64,000 nucleotides of DNA, from positions 1-64,000 of the forward strand of contig CAYOJD010000002.1 in assembly GCA_964404205.1 (NCBI GenBank), read 5' to 3'. Shown here piece by piece: positions 1 to 8,038 of this stretch (position 1 is the first letter of the stretch; every line of letters begins with the position of its first letter). A program made the translations under genes and the position numbers. Under the pieces are notes generated by a model. The model did no database searches and was not told where the DNA came from. It saw nothing but the letters and a program-made list of their open reading frames with translations. The DNA comes from CAZWBR01 sp964404205. Lineage in GTDB: Bacteria; Bacteroidota; Bacteroidia; Bacteroidales; Prolixibacteraceae.

Positions 1-141
1 ATTGCTCTTTTTCATCTTCCTAAATTATTAAATTCTACAATTAATATCGTAGCTGTTTTTAGGGAAGATTACAAACTGACGGGGTTTAGGTTTTCACTCA
101 TAGAGAAGAAGATATTTGTCATAAAGAATCCTTCGGCTTAA
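1..141 (+). CDS. C-terminal tail of an unidentified protein
   Basis: Frame 1 is open from the first base to a TAA at 139-141, giving 46 residues with no start in the window; it ends in IKNPSA. The composition (hydrophobic strands broken by charged residues) is compatible with a real protein end, and nothing in the other frames competes. No family is recognisable from so short a piece. The DNA is AT-rich compared with the chromosome to the right, like the rest of this accessory edge. An open frame of this length could arise by chance, so confidence is low. Confidence 0.35.
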   Translation: MALFHLPKLLNSTINIVAVFREDYKLTGFRFSLIEKKIFVIKNPSA

Positions 142-452
142 TGCAATCATACAAAAAATTTCTTCTATCGGTGACGCTTCATAATTATGGAAAATAAGTT
201 TATTGAATTTTCAATTTATCTTATAATAATGATTTCGAAATTAGAATTGAATTTTAACCCGGATTGGATTTATGGATGATATTGACAGAGGCTTCGTCGC
301 AAAAGCACTACCCATTTGCGACAAGAATCCGAGGGATAGTAATTTAAAGAATTGTCAATATGATGACTATAAAAGTTCAGAAATCCAGATCGGGTTTGGA
401 TCTTTTAGAAAACATGTTCCGAGTTTCTGTACTCCTGGAACCCAAATTAATA
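142..452. other. AT-rich intergenic stretch, no supported gene
   Basis: No convincing gene is seen. A plus-strand open frame starting at 272 would run to 532, head-on into the better supported minus-strand gene ending at 453; its translation has no recognisable family pattern and it is treated as spurious. No repeat or clear terminator was seen. Confidence 0.5.
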
Positions 453-1664
453 CTATTTTCGGAACGGATTTGACCAGAATGAATTTCTCGACGAACTGGT
501 GTAACTCGGGTAGTCCCATGTATTCTTTTTAGGACATTCCGGCTGAATTATCTCATCTTTATTATAGTAATCCAGGTATTTATCCTTCCGTGAAATGAAC
601 GGGTCGAGCCAGTCTGCTTTTTCTTTGGCCCACCTGATTTCCTCGGCGACATCTTCATCTATTTCTCCTTTACTTGCGGCAAATTCTTCAAAAGTGGCAA
701 TGTACTGCCTCATGATATTGGCTTTATGAAGCCGTTCCGCCATCGAAAACAGGGATTTAAAGGCCTTATATTCCGATTTCCTGTTTTCTTCAAATTTTTG
801 CCGTTCTTGTTCTTCTTTTTCCCTTTGAATACGGCGTTTTTCTGCTTTGATCCGTTCTTCCTTTATTTCTTCGGATCTGATTTCCAGGTCAGCGATAATG
901 GGAACTATCTTATCTTCAAGCTTTGTAACGGTGGTGTCCTTATATGAATAGATGATCCGGTAATCATCATAAACATTGAAATGAAGTTCTCCAGAGTAGA
1001 TGTTGTAGTAATTGTTTCGAGGATTTTCGCTGTTGGGATCTCTCTTTTTTCTTTCAGTTATGCTGACATGTATCTTTTCGTTATTAATAACCGCATATGT
1101 CTTTTCATCAGAAATTTTAACATCGTGTCCCCTGAATCTTAGCGCTTTGATAATTGTCGAAAAAATGGACAAAGCCCTGTCCAAGGATTTTTCTGAAACA
1201 TAGATGTTCAGGGTTGGACCGATTTTGCTTTTATACGGGCTCTTTTTCAGGTAGGTATTTTCAGCGTCCCTTCTGAATTTCTCCTTGGTGTCAATAATGA
1301 CCGGGTCTTTGGCGTACAAAACCTCCGGAACAGCAAAGACAGATAAATCGCCGGTGCGGATTTCCAGTTCCCGCACTTTATTTCTGCTGATTTCGGGGAT
1401 TCGTGGACTTTCCTGCAGTTTTGCCGGGTCAACCTCATGAAGTTCTGTACTTTGTTTTTTTGCCTTCTTATCTTCAGGGAGTGGAATAACTTTGACCTTC
1501 TTTCCAAATTTGATTTTAGCCCAGTACCCGGCGGGAGGAGTGGGAATATTCATGGATTTACAGTGTTTTCTCAGTCCATTATCCGAGAAACCGAATCTTT
1601 TGCATATCGTGGTCATTGGTTCAGCCCAAACCAAATCGTACAGCTCTTTTCTGGTTAGTTCCAT
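453..1664 (-). CDS. Unrecognised accessory protein, 403 aa, with basic N-terminal domain and coiled coil
   Basis: I do not recognise a named function. The N-terminus (residues 1-55) begins MELTRKELYDLVWAEP and continues through a segment with a helix-turn-helix look (ICKRFGFSDNGLRKHCKSM) and PTPPAGYWAKIKFGK. The middle (about 130-270) has an alternating strand-helix pattern. Residues about 275-330 are a highly charged run rich in E, K, R and Q, typical of a coiled coil. The C-terminus is tryptophan-rich and basic. It starts at an ATG and lies 11 bases downstream of the helix-turn-helix gene at 1676-2017 on the same strand, so the two are probably co-transcribed. Similar N-termini are, to my knowledge, seen on hypothetical proteins in mobile regions. 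A DNA-binding role is an inference only. Confidence 0.7.
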   Translation of the reverse strand: MELTRKELYDLVWAEPMTTICKRFGFSDNGLRKHCKSMNIPTPPAGYWAKIKFGKKVKVIPLPEDKKAKKQSTELHEVDPAKLQESPRIPEISRNKVRELEIRTGDLSVFAVPEVLYAKDPVIIDTKEKFRRDAENTYLKKSPYKSKIGPTLNIYVSEKSLDRALSIFSTIIKALRFRGHDVKISDEKTYAVINNEKIHVSITERKKRDPNSENPRNNYYNIYSGELHFNVYDDYRIIYSYKDTTVTKLEDKIVPIIADLEIRSEEIKEERIKAEKRRIQREKEEQERQKFEENRKSEYKAFKSLFSMAERLHKANIMRQYIATFEEFAASKGEIDEDVAEEIRWAKEKADWLDPFISRKDKYLDYYNKDEIIQPECPKKNTWDYPSYTSSSRNSFWSNPFRK

Positions 1665-1675
1665 GATAATAAAGT

Positions 1676-2017
1676 TTAGCGGGTTTTCCTGTTTAAAAAT
1701 CTTTCCTGGTAAGTCGGAACACGATCACTCTCCACCCATTTTACCAGCTCATCCTCAAAAAAATAAACTTTATTCCCCTTTTGATAGTGTGGAACAGAGT
1801 GGCTTCTGATCATTTTGTTAATGCCGTTTTTGGTCAGGTTCAAAATACGGCAGGCATCGTCGATGCCAATGGGCCGGTGTTTGTCCACACCAAGGCCCAG
1901 CTGGGACTCAATATGCTCCAGCAGGACACGCATCTCTGCCACTTCATTGATCAGATAATTGACCGCTTTGGGAACATTCTGCATGGTGAGTTCTTCCTTT
2001 TCATTTGGTTTATCCAT
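1676..2017 (-). CDS. Helix-turn-helix (MerR/excisionase-like) DNA-binding protein
   Basis: A 113-residue protein. Residues about 50-100 fit the helix-turn-helix fold of excisionase-type regulators (HTH_17): IGIDDACRILNLTKNGINKM forms the two helices, and the wing follows with VPHYQKGNKVYFFEDEL. The N-terminal 45 residues form a predicted amphipathic helix (VAEMRVLLEHIESQL), as in many Bacteroidota excisionase-like proteins carried on integrative elements. Either ATG (2017 or the one at MQNVPK, 1984) could be the start; the first was taken. It lies just upstream of the unrecognised 403-residue gene. Role (excision control or transcription regulation of an element) is inferred from family and context; no integrase is in the window. 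Confidence 0.75.
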   Translation of the reverse strand: MDKPNEKEELTMQNVPKAVNYLINEVAEMRVLLEHIESQLGLGVDKHRPIGIDDACRILNLTKNGINKMIRSHSVPHYQKGNKVYFFEDELVKWVESDRVPTYQERFLNRKTR

Positions 2018-2299
2018 GATTGGGGATTTTAAGGTTTTTTAGTTATAGCAAAACACAGCACAAGTTAAGTAGAATTTTATTTCAGTGTTTCTTATGAGTG
2101 CAAATACACTATTGGATATCAGGCAAATGATCCATTCGTGAATCAAAAAGAATATGGAAGCTGCTTCTGACAGGTAGGGCTTAGAAATGGCCTGTAAACA
2201 AAATTTGTCAGGCGAATCTTCAGAAGAATAAAAGTAGTATATTCGCATTAACGCAATGTGTATTACAGTAATCTGAATTGCAATAAATGAAATCACATC

Positions 2300-3616
2300 A
2301 TGAAATTTTATAACCGGGAAAAAGAACTGGAGTTTTTAACTTCGATCAAAGAGCGCTCGGCAGAAGAGGCTCAGATGACTGTGGTCGTGGGACGTCGCCG
2401 CATCGGAAAGACAAGCCTTTTAAAAAAAGCGGTCGAGCATGAAGATACCGCGCTTTATTTGTTTGTGACCCGTAAAAGTGAAGTCCTGATTTGTGAAGAG
2501 TTTAAAGAAGAGATTGAACGGAAGTTACAGGTTAAACTGTTCGGATCGTTTACCCAGTTTAAAGACCTGTTCCAGTACCTGATGGATTTATCCGCCACGA
2601 GAAACTTTTCGCTGATTATTGATGAGTTCCAGGAGTTCCATACCGTAAACCCGTCTGTTTACAGTGAAATGCAAAATATCTGGGACAGTTATAAAGACCG
2701 CAGCAAAATCAACCTGATTTTCTGCGGATCGATTTATTCGCTGATGAAGAATATATTCGAAAATTCAAAGGAACCGCTTTTTGCCAGGGCAACAGAACGC
2801 ATTCACCTGAAACCCTTTCATGTGGATACCCTTAAAGAGATATTGGCCGATAATTATCCCAAATACAAACCGGAGGATTTACTGGCGTTTTACGTTTTCA
2901 CCGGAGGTGTTGCCAAATATGTCGAACTTCTGATCAGTAAAAAGGCATTTACACTGGGGAAAATGCTGGACGAGGTGTTCAGGGAAAATTCATTGTTTAT
3001 TGACGAAGGGCGCAATGTGCTGATTGAAGAATTTGGGAAAGACTATGCAACCTATTTTTCCATTCTTTCATTGATTGCCTCCTCCAAGACCTCCCGTTCA
3101 GAAATTGAATCCATTCTTGAAGTAAGCATTGGAGGATACCTGGAAAGGCTGGAAAATGATTTCAACCTGATCCGGAAGGTACGGCCAATGTTTGCCAAAC
3201 CGGGAGGGCGGAACGTCAAGTATGAGATTGTGGATAATTTTCTGAATTTCTGGTTCCGCTTCATTTACAAATACCAGAGTGCCGTTGAAATAGGAAACTT
3301 CGGGTACCTGCGCAGCATTGTGGAACGCGATTACCCTATGTACAGCGGAAAGATACTGGAGCGGTATTTTACGGAAAAGCTGGTGAACCAGCAACAGTAT
3401 TCGGCCATCGGAACCTGGTGGGAGAAAGGCAACCAGAATGAACTGGATATTGTGGCTGTAGACGATTTCAACAAGGTGGTTTTGTTTGCAGAGGTAAAGC
3501 GCAAAAAGGAAAATATCAGCATGCCGGTGTTGCAGGAAAAGGCCGGAAACCTGCTCCGGTCGCAGTTAAAAGAGTATGCTGCGGAATATGTTGGATTTTC
3601 CCTGGAAGACATGTAA
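2300..3616 (+). CDS. DUF234/archaeal-type AAA ATPase with C-terminal nuclease-like domain
   Basis: A 438-residue P-loop ATPase of the family often called archaeal ATPase/DUF234. The Walker A motif is VVGRRRIGKTSLLKKA (residues about 29-44), the Walker B is FSLIIDEFQEF (about 103-113), and a sensor-like segment LIFCGSIYSLM follows. The middle (about 210-330) matches the winged-helix region of these proteins. The last 90 residues hold ELDIVAVDDFNKVVLFAEVK, which fits the acidic-D...ExK pattern of the PD-(D/E)XK nuclease fold. Family members are common in prokaryotes and largely uncharacterised; links to mobile elements or defence are suggested but not shown. It is transcribed away from the HTH gene pair and lies next to the tRNA-like sequence at 3752-3789. 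Confidence 0.88.
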   Translation: MKFYNREKELEFLTSIKERSAEEAQMTVVVGRRRIGKTSLLKKAVEHEDTALYLFVTRKSEVLICEEFKEEIERKLQVKLFGSFTQFKDLFQYLMDLSATRNFSLIIDEFQEFHTVNPSVYSEMQNIWDSYKDRSKINLIFCGSIYSLMKNIFENSKEPLFARATERIHLKPFHVDTLKEILADNYPKYKPEDLLAFYVFTGGVAKYVELLISKKAFTLGKMLDEVFRENSLFIDEGRNVLIEEFGKDYATYFSILSLIASSKTSRSEIESILEVSIGGYLERLENDFNLIRKVRPMFAKPGGRNVKYEIVDNFLNFWFRFIYKYQSAVEIGNFGYLRSIVERDYPMYSGKILERYFTEKLVNQQQYSAIGTWWEKGNQNELDIVAVDDFNKVVLFAEVKRKKENISMPVLQEKAGNLLRSQLKEYAAEYVGFSLEDM

Positions 3617-3751
3617 ATTTTTTCGCAAAAATAAACCGGAATTTCAATAAATTTTGACTACATTTATTGTATAATGTGTTGATATACAGTTATTAAGGGG
3701 CAAAATCTAGACCTCTGAATCTAAGTGCTTCGTAAAATATTGATGTTCAGC

Positions 3752-3789
3752 CGGATACGGGCGTTGGTTCGATTCCCGGTGGGACTACA
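3752..3789 (+). other. tRNA 3'-end-like sequence, possible attachment-site remnant
   Basis: The bases GGTTCGATTCCCGGTGGGAC followed by TACA have the T-loop and acceptor 3' strand of a tRNA. The upstream half does not fold: the 5' side of the T stem does not pair beyond two bases, and no matching acceptor strand (about AGTCCCA) lies 70-90 bases upstream. A broken tRNA end beside an accessory block is what site-specific integration into a tRNA 3' end would leave. An intact copy of the gene should then exist elsewhere. It could also be a degenerate pseudo-tRNA. Confidence 0.4.
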
Positions 3790-3832
3790 TTTTAACCTCA
3801 AAATAAAACACTTAAACCTCATTTAAAATTTA

Positions 3833-4615
3833 TCAGCCACTAACCTGCACTGTAAGCCCCAGCTCGGTCTCCACTTTTCGGGCAATACAATTTAACTCAT
3901 CCAGATCGACACGGCAAAGGTTCTCAGAAGGAGTGTCTCGGGCAATCGTGTAAATCATCACCATCTTAGGCCTGATTTGGACCAGCAGCCTCATCCAGGC
4001 CGAAATCTCGGCTTCAGTTGTATTGTCGATATGCTCACCGTTAAAATCGCCAGTAACAAACATGGTCTGAATAATCAGCTCGCCTGCAAACTGAGATAAA
4101 TTTTTAGCAATATCGGGTAGGTTAAACGGCACAACAGGTTGATCTATCAGGCGGATTGTCTTTTCGATGCCTGAATCAAGTTTAAGAATATTATCGTCGA
4201 CCTTGCGAAGTGCCGCAACAACACTGGGTTTATGCAACATTGTCGAGTTTGATAAAACTGCAATCCGTGCGTTGCCCGACAGTTCGTTGCGAAGTTCAAT
4301 CGTATCATCAATAATTCCATCGAAATCGGGATGCATGGTTGGTTCGCCATTGCCGGCAAATGTAATGACATCGGGTAAGTTGCCTTCCTGACCCATTTCA
4401 AGCAATTTTTGACGTAAAAGAGATTTTACTACGGTTCTCGATGGCAATATTGCTTTTACCGTTCCCTTTTCAGGATTCCAGCCACACTCGCAATAAATAC
4501 AATCGAATGAGCAAAGTTTGGAATCGTTAGGCAGAAGATTGACCCCCAGAGAAATGCCCAGCCTACGACTGACAACCGGGCCAAAAATAGTTTTATCAAA
4601 AAGGAATGTTGCCAT
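3833..4615 (-). CDS. Radical SAM protein (COG0731-like)
   Basis: 260 residues. The radical SAM Cx3Cx2C cluster motif is visible as CSFDCIYC near residue 34, coordinating the [4Fe-4S] cluster that cleaves S-adenosylmethionine. FAGNGEPTMHPDF (about residue 85) is the glycine-rich SAM-binding GGEP-type motif. The start GPVVSRRLGISLGVNLLP is typical of the group of small radical SAM proteins related to the wybutosine-type enzymes (COG0731/YfkB-like). The substrate is unknown. The gene is the last of the minus-strand run beginning with the MlaE-like gene, 18 bases after the amidohydrolase. The short length suggests no extra C-terminal domain. Confidence 0.85.
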   Translation of the reverse strand: MATFLFDKTIFGPVVSRRLGISLGVNLLPNDSKLCSFDCIYCECGWNPEKGTVKAILPSRTVVKSLLRQKLLEMGQEGNLPDVITFAGNGEPTMHPDFDGIIDDTIELRNELSGNARIAVLSNSTMLHKPSVVAALRKVDDNILKLDSGIEKTIRLIDQPVVPFNLPDIAKNLSQFAGELIIQTMFVTGDFNGEHIDNTTEAEISAWMRLLVQIRPKMVMIYTIARDTPSENLCRVDLDELNCIARKVETELGLTVQVSG

Positions 4616-4633
4616 AATTTAAATCTGAATGAA

Positions 4634-5827
4634 TTAAAACAATCGCTTTACACGGGCTGAAGGTAAAACCCGAAATGTCTCAGGTTCAAGTCCTGAAATC
4701 AGGTTAATTCCCGGTTGCTTTCCCGGTTCGATGGTTCCGTATCGATGGTCAATTTTCAGCGCAGCCGCCCCATTTCGGGTTGCCCAGCTAATTAGTTCTG
4801 TAAACGTTATTTCGGGAAAAAAATATTGAATATAGCTGATTTCATTTAGAACAGAGAGCTCGTGATTCGACGAAAGACTATCAGTGCCCAGACAAATAGG
4901 GATTCCACTTTTGCGTAACATGGCGATATCAGGAAGCCGGTTTTCAATGTAGCAATTTGACGCCGGGCAAAGCACAAACCAAGTTTTGCCTTCACTGCGC
5001 ATGGTATGGATTTTCTGAACATCATGCTTACTGGTATAGATGTTGTGAACCAGCAACAGATGGTTCTCCGCCGGAAGATAAGACAATACCGTTTCAAGTG
5101 CGCTCTTTCCGGTCGGTTGAAAGAAAGAGATATCTATTCCCAGATTGTCTTTCAAATGTTGAGCAAGGCTTCCGCTCCCATTTTGGTACAGTTGATCTTC
5201 ATCGGCACTCTCCTGATTGTGAATTGAAAGAATGGTGTTTTCAACTTTTGCTTTTTCAGCAATCAAGCCGAACAGGCGGGCCGATATGGAATAGGGTGCA
5301 TGAGGCACAACAGAAGAGTCCAGTCCTAAATCGTGTGCAGCCTGCCGGCAAAATTCACTCCATGCAAATGCCTTTTCTGCTCTTTCGGGCGAGAAGCCCA
5401 AAGTTTCGATAAAAGTGTGGTAAAATAATTTGGATTCGGCCTTAACACGAAACGAATCCATGCCATTCGAAATATCGCCAACAGCTACAATGCCGTTTTT
5501 CCACATCTTCAGATCGGCAATACGGGCTGCTTTTTCGATGCTGGTTTTGTCGTCGGGGCGATGGGCTACCACATTTTTCAGAAAATCGGGAAGACCCGTT
5601 TTTTCAGGGAAAAGAGCATGCAAATGCGATAACTCGAGGTGACAATGACAGTTCACAAATCCGGGAACAATTACGCCACTGTAAAACTCGATATTGGCCT
5701 GTTCGGTCAGTTGGCCGTGGGTATCGGTCACTTCCAACACATGTCCATCGTTATCAAGGGTAATTATCCCCTTTTGCAACACGTCGCCGTTGCCTGTAAA
5801 AATATAGTGGGCCGAAAGTTTTCGCAT
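4634..5827 (-). CDS. Amidohydrolase-superfamily metal-dependent deaminase
   Basis: 397 residues, of the cytosine/adenosine-derivative deaminase group (TrzN/SsnA/aminodeoxyfutalosine deaminase-like). The first metal motif HxH is seen in PGFVNCHCHLELSHL (about residue 60); later HAPYSISARL, HNQES and LGTDSLSSNHELS supply the remaining His and Asp ligands. The C-terminal strand GTIEPGKQPGINLI closes the composite beta-sandwich domain. The ATG at MRKLSAHYIF was chosen; a GTG three codons upstream would make a 4-base overlap with the preceding DUF4296 gene and is also possible. The substrate cannot be read from sequence; no other futalosine-pathway (mqn) gene lies nearby. Confidence 0.85.
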   Translation of the reverse strand: MRKLSAHYIFTGNGDVLQKGIITLDNDGHVLEVTDTHGQLTEQANIEFYSGVIVPGFVNCHCHLELSHLHALFPEKTGLPDFLKNVVAHRPDDKTSIEKAARIADLKMWKNGIVAVGDISNGMDSFRVKAESKLFYHTFIETLGFSPERAEKAFAWSEFCRQAAHDLGLDSSVVPHAPYSISARLFGLIAEKAKVENTILSIHNQESADEDQLYQNGSGSLAQHLKDNLGIDISFFQPTGKSALETVLSYLPAENHLLLVHNIYTSKHDVQKIHTMRSEGKTWFVLCPASNCYIENRLPDIAMLRKSGIPICLGTDSLSSNHELSVLNEISYIQYFFPEITFTELISWATRNGAAALKIDHRYGTIEPGKQPGINLISGLEPETFRVLPSARVKRLF

Positions 5828-5832
5828 AATTG

Positions 5833-6279
5833 TCACTCAATTTCCGGACGTTCTCTGGGCAGGACTGAAGACGAATCGCGCGCGGGCTTGACTGGTTTCG
5901 GTGAAGCAACATCGTCGGGCTGCTTGCGGGCCTCATCCTGCTCTTGTCGGGCCTGAACCTCGAGGGCATTCAATCTATCCATCGCCATGTCGTAAACTTT
6001 GGTATAAACCTCGGGGTGACGGCCATAAAAATGGAGCGACTTTTCGAATACCAACGGATCAACACTGTTCTTTTTGCAAACCGAAAGATACAAATCTTCA
6101 TTAAGGCTGTCGCGCACCAAACCGAGCGAATAACGTTGTGAACCAATGGCATCAGCAAGATGAATGTCGACTATCATATCGGCCATTTTCTTCTTCCCGA
6201 CAATTCCTTCCGGAATTTTATCCTGATTGCACGAAGCAACAGAAGATACAACTAAGAGTATAATAATCAGTTTTTTCAT
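5833..6279 (-). CDS. DUF4296 lipoprotein
   Basis: 148 residues. The N-terminus MKKLIIILLVVSSVASCNQD is a lipoprotein signal peptide with lipobox cysteine at residue 17. The body matches the Bacteroidota-specific DUF4296 pattern: IPEGIVGKKKMADMIVDIHLADAIG near the start, then a second helical stretch about SLHFYGRHPEVYTKVYDMAM. The C-terminal 35 residues are low-complexity, charged and proline-rich. Function is unknown. Its ATG overlaps the stop of the MlaF-like gene by 4 bases, implying translational coupling with a lipid-transport ABC system, so a role at the cell envelope is likely but inferred. Confidence 0.85.
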   Translation of the reverse strand: MKKLIIILLVVSSVASCNQDKIPEGIVGKKKMADMIVDIHLADAIGSQRYSLGLVRDSLNEDLYLSVCKKNSVDPLVFEKSLHFYGRHPEVYTKVYDMAMDRLNALEVQARQEQDEARKQPDDVASPKPVKPARDSSSVLPRERPEIE

Positions 6280-7046
6280 TCGTCGTCCTCTTGAGTCTTG
6301 ATATCGCGCACCTGCTTGGCAAATGGCGTTGCAAAGATAAAAGCGTTTAGTTTCTTGTTTTGGGTAAAAAAGACTTGTGTATTATTCCCCTCCCAACATT
6401 TCTCTCCTTCCGAGATAAAAAGAATATTGTCTCCCATTTCGAAAACCGAGTTCATATCGTGCGTATTCACTAATGTTGTGATATCGAACTCAATAGTAAT
6501 CTCCTTAATCAAGTTGTCGATAACGATAGAAGTGACGGGGTCGAGCCCTGAGTTGGGTTCATCGCAAAAGAGATATTTTGGGTTCAGGGCAATGGCTCGG
6601 GCAATGGCTACACGTTTACGCATACCCCCCGATATTTCGGACGGAAAAAGCCGGTGGGCTCCTTTGATATTGACCCTGTCGAGACAAAAATCAACCCGTT
6701 TCGACTTTTCTTTTGTGCTCCAGTTGGCAAACATATCCATCGGGAAACGTACGTTTTCCTCAACCGTCAATGAATCGAAAAGTGCACCTCCCTGAAAAAC
6801 CATTCCCATTTCCTGCCGCAACTGCTTCTTTTCCTTGAAATTCATCAATCGGATATCGCGTCCATCGAAAAGAATTTCACCCATGTCGACATCTATCAAT
6901 CCAACTATTGATTTGAGCAACACCGTTTTACCTGAACCACTCTGCCCAATTATGAGATTGGTTTTCCCCTTCATAAAGACCGAAGAGATATCTTTCAGTA
7001 CCTCTCTCCCTTCAAAAGATTTCTTTAAATGGTTAATTTCTATCAT
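6276..7046 (-). CDS. MlaF-type ABC transporter ATPase (lipid transport)
   Basis: 256 residues. Walker A IGQSGSGKTVLLKSIVGL (about 33-50), Q-loop MVFQGGALFDSLTVEENV, ABC signature ISGGMRKRVAIARAIA, and Walker B YLFCDEPNSGLDP are all present. The signature ISGGM rather than LSGGQ and the EPNSGLDP form are marks of the MlaF/YrbF subfamily, which drives phospholipid or sterol transport across the envelope with an MlaE permease and an MCE-domain (MlaD) protein. It overlaps the upstream permease gene by 4 bases and the downstream DUF4296 gene by 4 bases. No MCE-domain gene is adjacent in this window, so the third component must lie elsewhere. Confidence 0.93.
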   Translation of the reverse strand: MIEINHLKKSFEGREVLKDISSVFMKGKTNLIIGQSGSGKTVLLKSIVGLIDVDMGEILFDGRDIRLMNFKEKKQLRQEMGMVFQGGALFDSLTVEENVRFPMDMFANWSTKEKSKRVDFCLDRVNIKGAHRLFPSEISGGMRKRVAIARAIALNPKYLFCDEPNSGLDPVTSIVIDNLIKEITIEFDITTLVNTHDMNSVFEMGDNILFISEGEKCWEGNNTQVFFTQNKKLNAFIFATPFAKQVRDIKTQEDDE

Positions 7047-7783
7047 TTGAATAGCAGTTGAGTCAGAACCAAGTCGAAAAAAAGTATCAAAATGCTGGTA
7101 TTAACTACCGATTTAGTGCTGGCCCGGCCCACTTCAAGTGCACCTCCCTGAACATAATACCCCAAGAAGGCAGGAACAGTGGCTATCAGAAAACCGAAAC
7201 AAAGCGTTTTGATAATGGAAAAAGTGATAAAAAATGGATTAAAAGCAGTGGTAAGGCCTCCCATATATTCAGCCACGGTAACCACTCCCGAGAATGGACC
7301 GGCTATCAGCCCCCCTACTATCCCGCAAAAAACACTGAATATAAACAATATAGGACTCATAAAAACCACTGCAATAATCTTGGGCATTATCAAAAATGAA
7401 GCCGAATTTACGCCCATCAGTTCCAGCGAGTCGATTTGTTCGGTCACACGCATGCTGCCAATTTCGGTAGCAATATTTGACCCAACTTTACCGGCCAGCA
7501 TCAGACTAAGGACTGTGCATGAAAATTCGAGAATTAGCGTATCACGGTTGCCCAATCCAATTAAATAGGTGGGCAATAAAGGATTGGCCATGTTATAAGT
7601 CAGCTGCAAAGTGATAATTCCTCCCATGAACACCGAAATGATGGCAACAATCCAGATCGAATGTATCCCCAGTTTTTCAATTTCGAGGAGAACCTGTTTG
7701 TGGTAAATCATATTTTTTTCAGGCCGACTGAAAACCCTCGACAACAGAATGAAATAGTTCCCGATATCGTTGAACATCCTCAT
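7043..7783 (-). CDS. MlaE-type ABC transporter permease
   Basis: 246 residues with about five or six hydrophobic membrane segments. The pattern GGIITLQLTYNMA and, centrally, ATEIGSMRVTEQIDSLELMG are the strongly conserved MlaE (YrbE/TGD1) motif around the coupling helix. TTG at 7798 could extend the frame by five residues; the ATG at 7783 was chosen. It is the first gene of the run of minus-strand genes ending at 3833, and its stop overlaps the ATPase start (ATGA). Acts in the inner membrane in retrograde or anterograde lipid traffic. Confidence 0.92.
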   Translation of the reverse strand: MRMFNDIGNYFILLSRVFSRPEKNMIYHKQVLLEIEKLGIHSIWIVAIISVFMGGIITLQLTYNMANPLLPTYLIGLGNRDTLILEFSCTVLSLMLAGKVGSNIATEIGSMRVTEQIDSLELMGVNSASFLIMPKIIAVVFMSPILFIFSVFCGIVGGLIAGPFSGVVTVAEYMGGLTTAFNPFFITFSIIKTLCFGFLIATVPAFLGYYVQGGALEVGRASTKSVVNTSILILFFDLVLTQLLFK

Positions 7784-8038
7784 AACTAACAAATTCAATA
7801 AATCTTGTTAAAAGCAGTCGCTATACATACCTTTCCATGGCGTTGGCTCCCGCCTAGGGTTATAGCCAAAAACGCTTCCGCCTTCTGACCCATTTTTTCA
7901 AATGGGAGTACACTTTTCTGTTCAAAAGTACAAATAATTTACTCAACGGCAGGAGTAACAACGTGCGAGTTTAATATTGAAAGATTCGTCATAACCGAGG
8001 TTGACAAAAAAGATATACATTTGAAAAAAATAGCTGTT

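Noticed and set aside
272..532. Plus-strand frame overlapping the end of the 403-residue gene
   Set aside because: Overlaps a better coding region and shows no recognisable pattern.
2039..2296. Minus-strand frame of 85 codons between the HTH gene and the ATPase
   Set aside because: Cysteine- and isoleucine-rich translation without domain features, in AT-rich intergenic DNA.
3690..3789. A complete tRNA or tmRNA gene
   Set aside because: No acceptor 5' strand, D arm or tmRNA tag frame can be found; only the 3' end resembles a tRNA.
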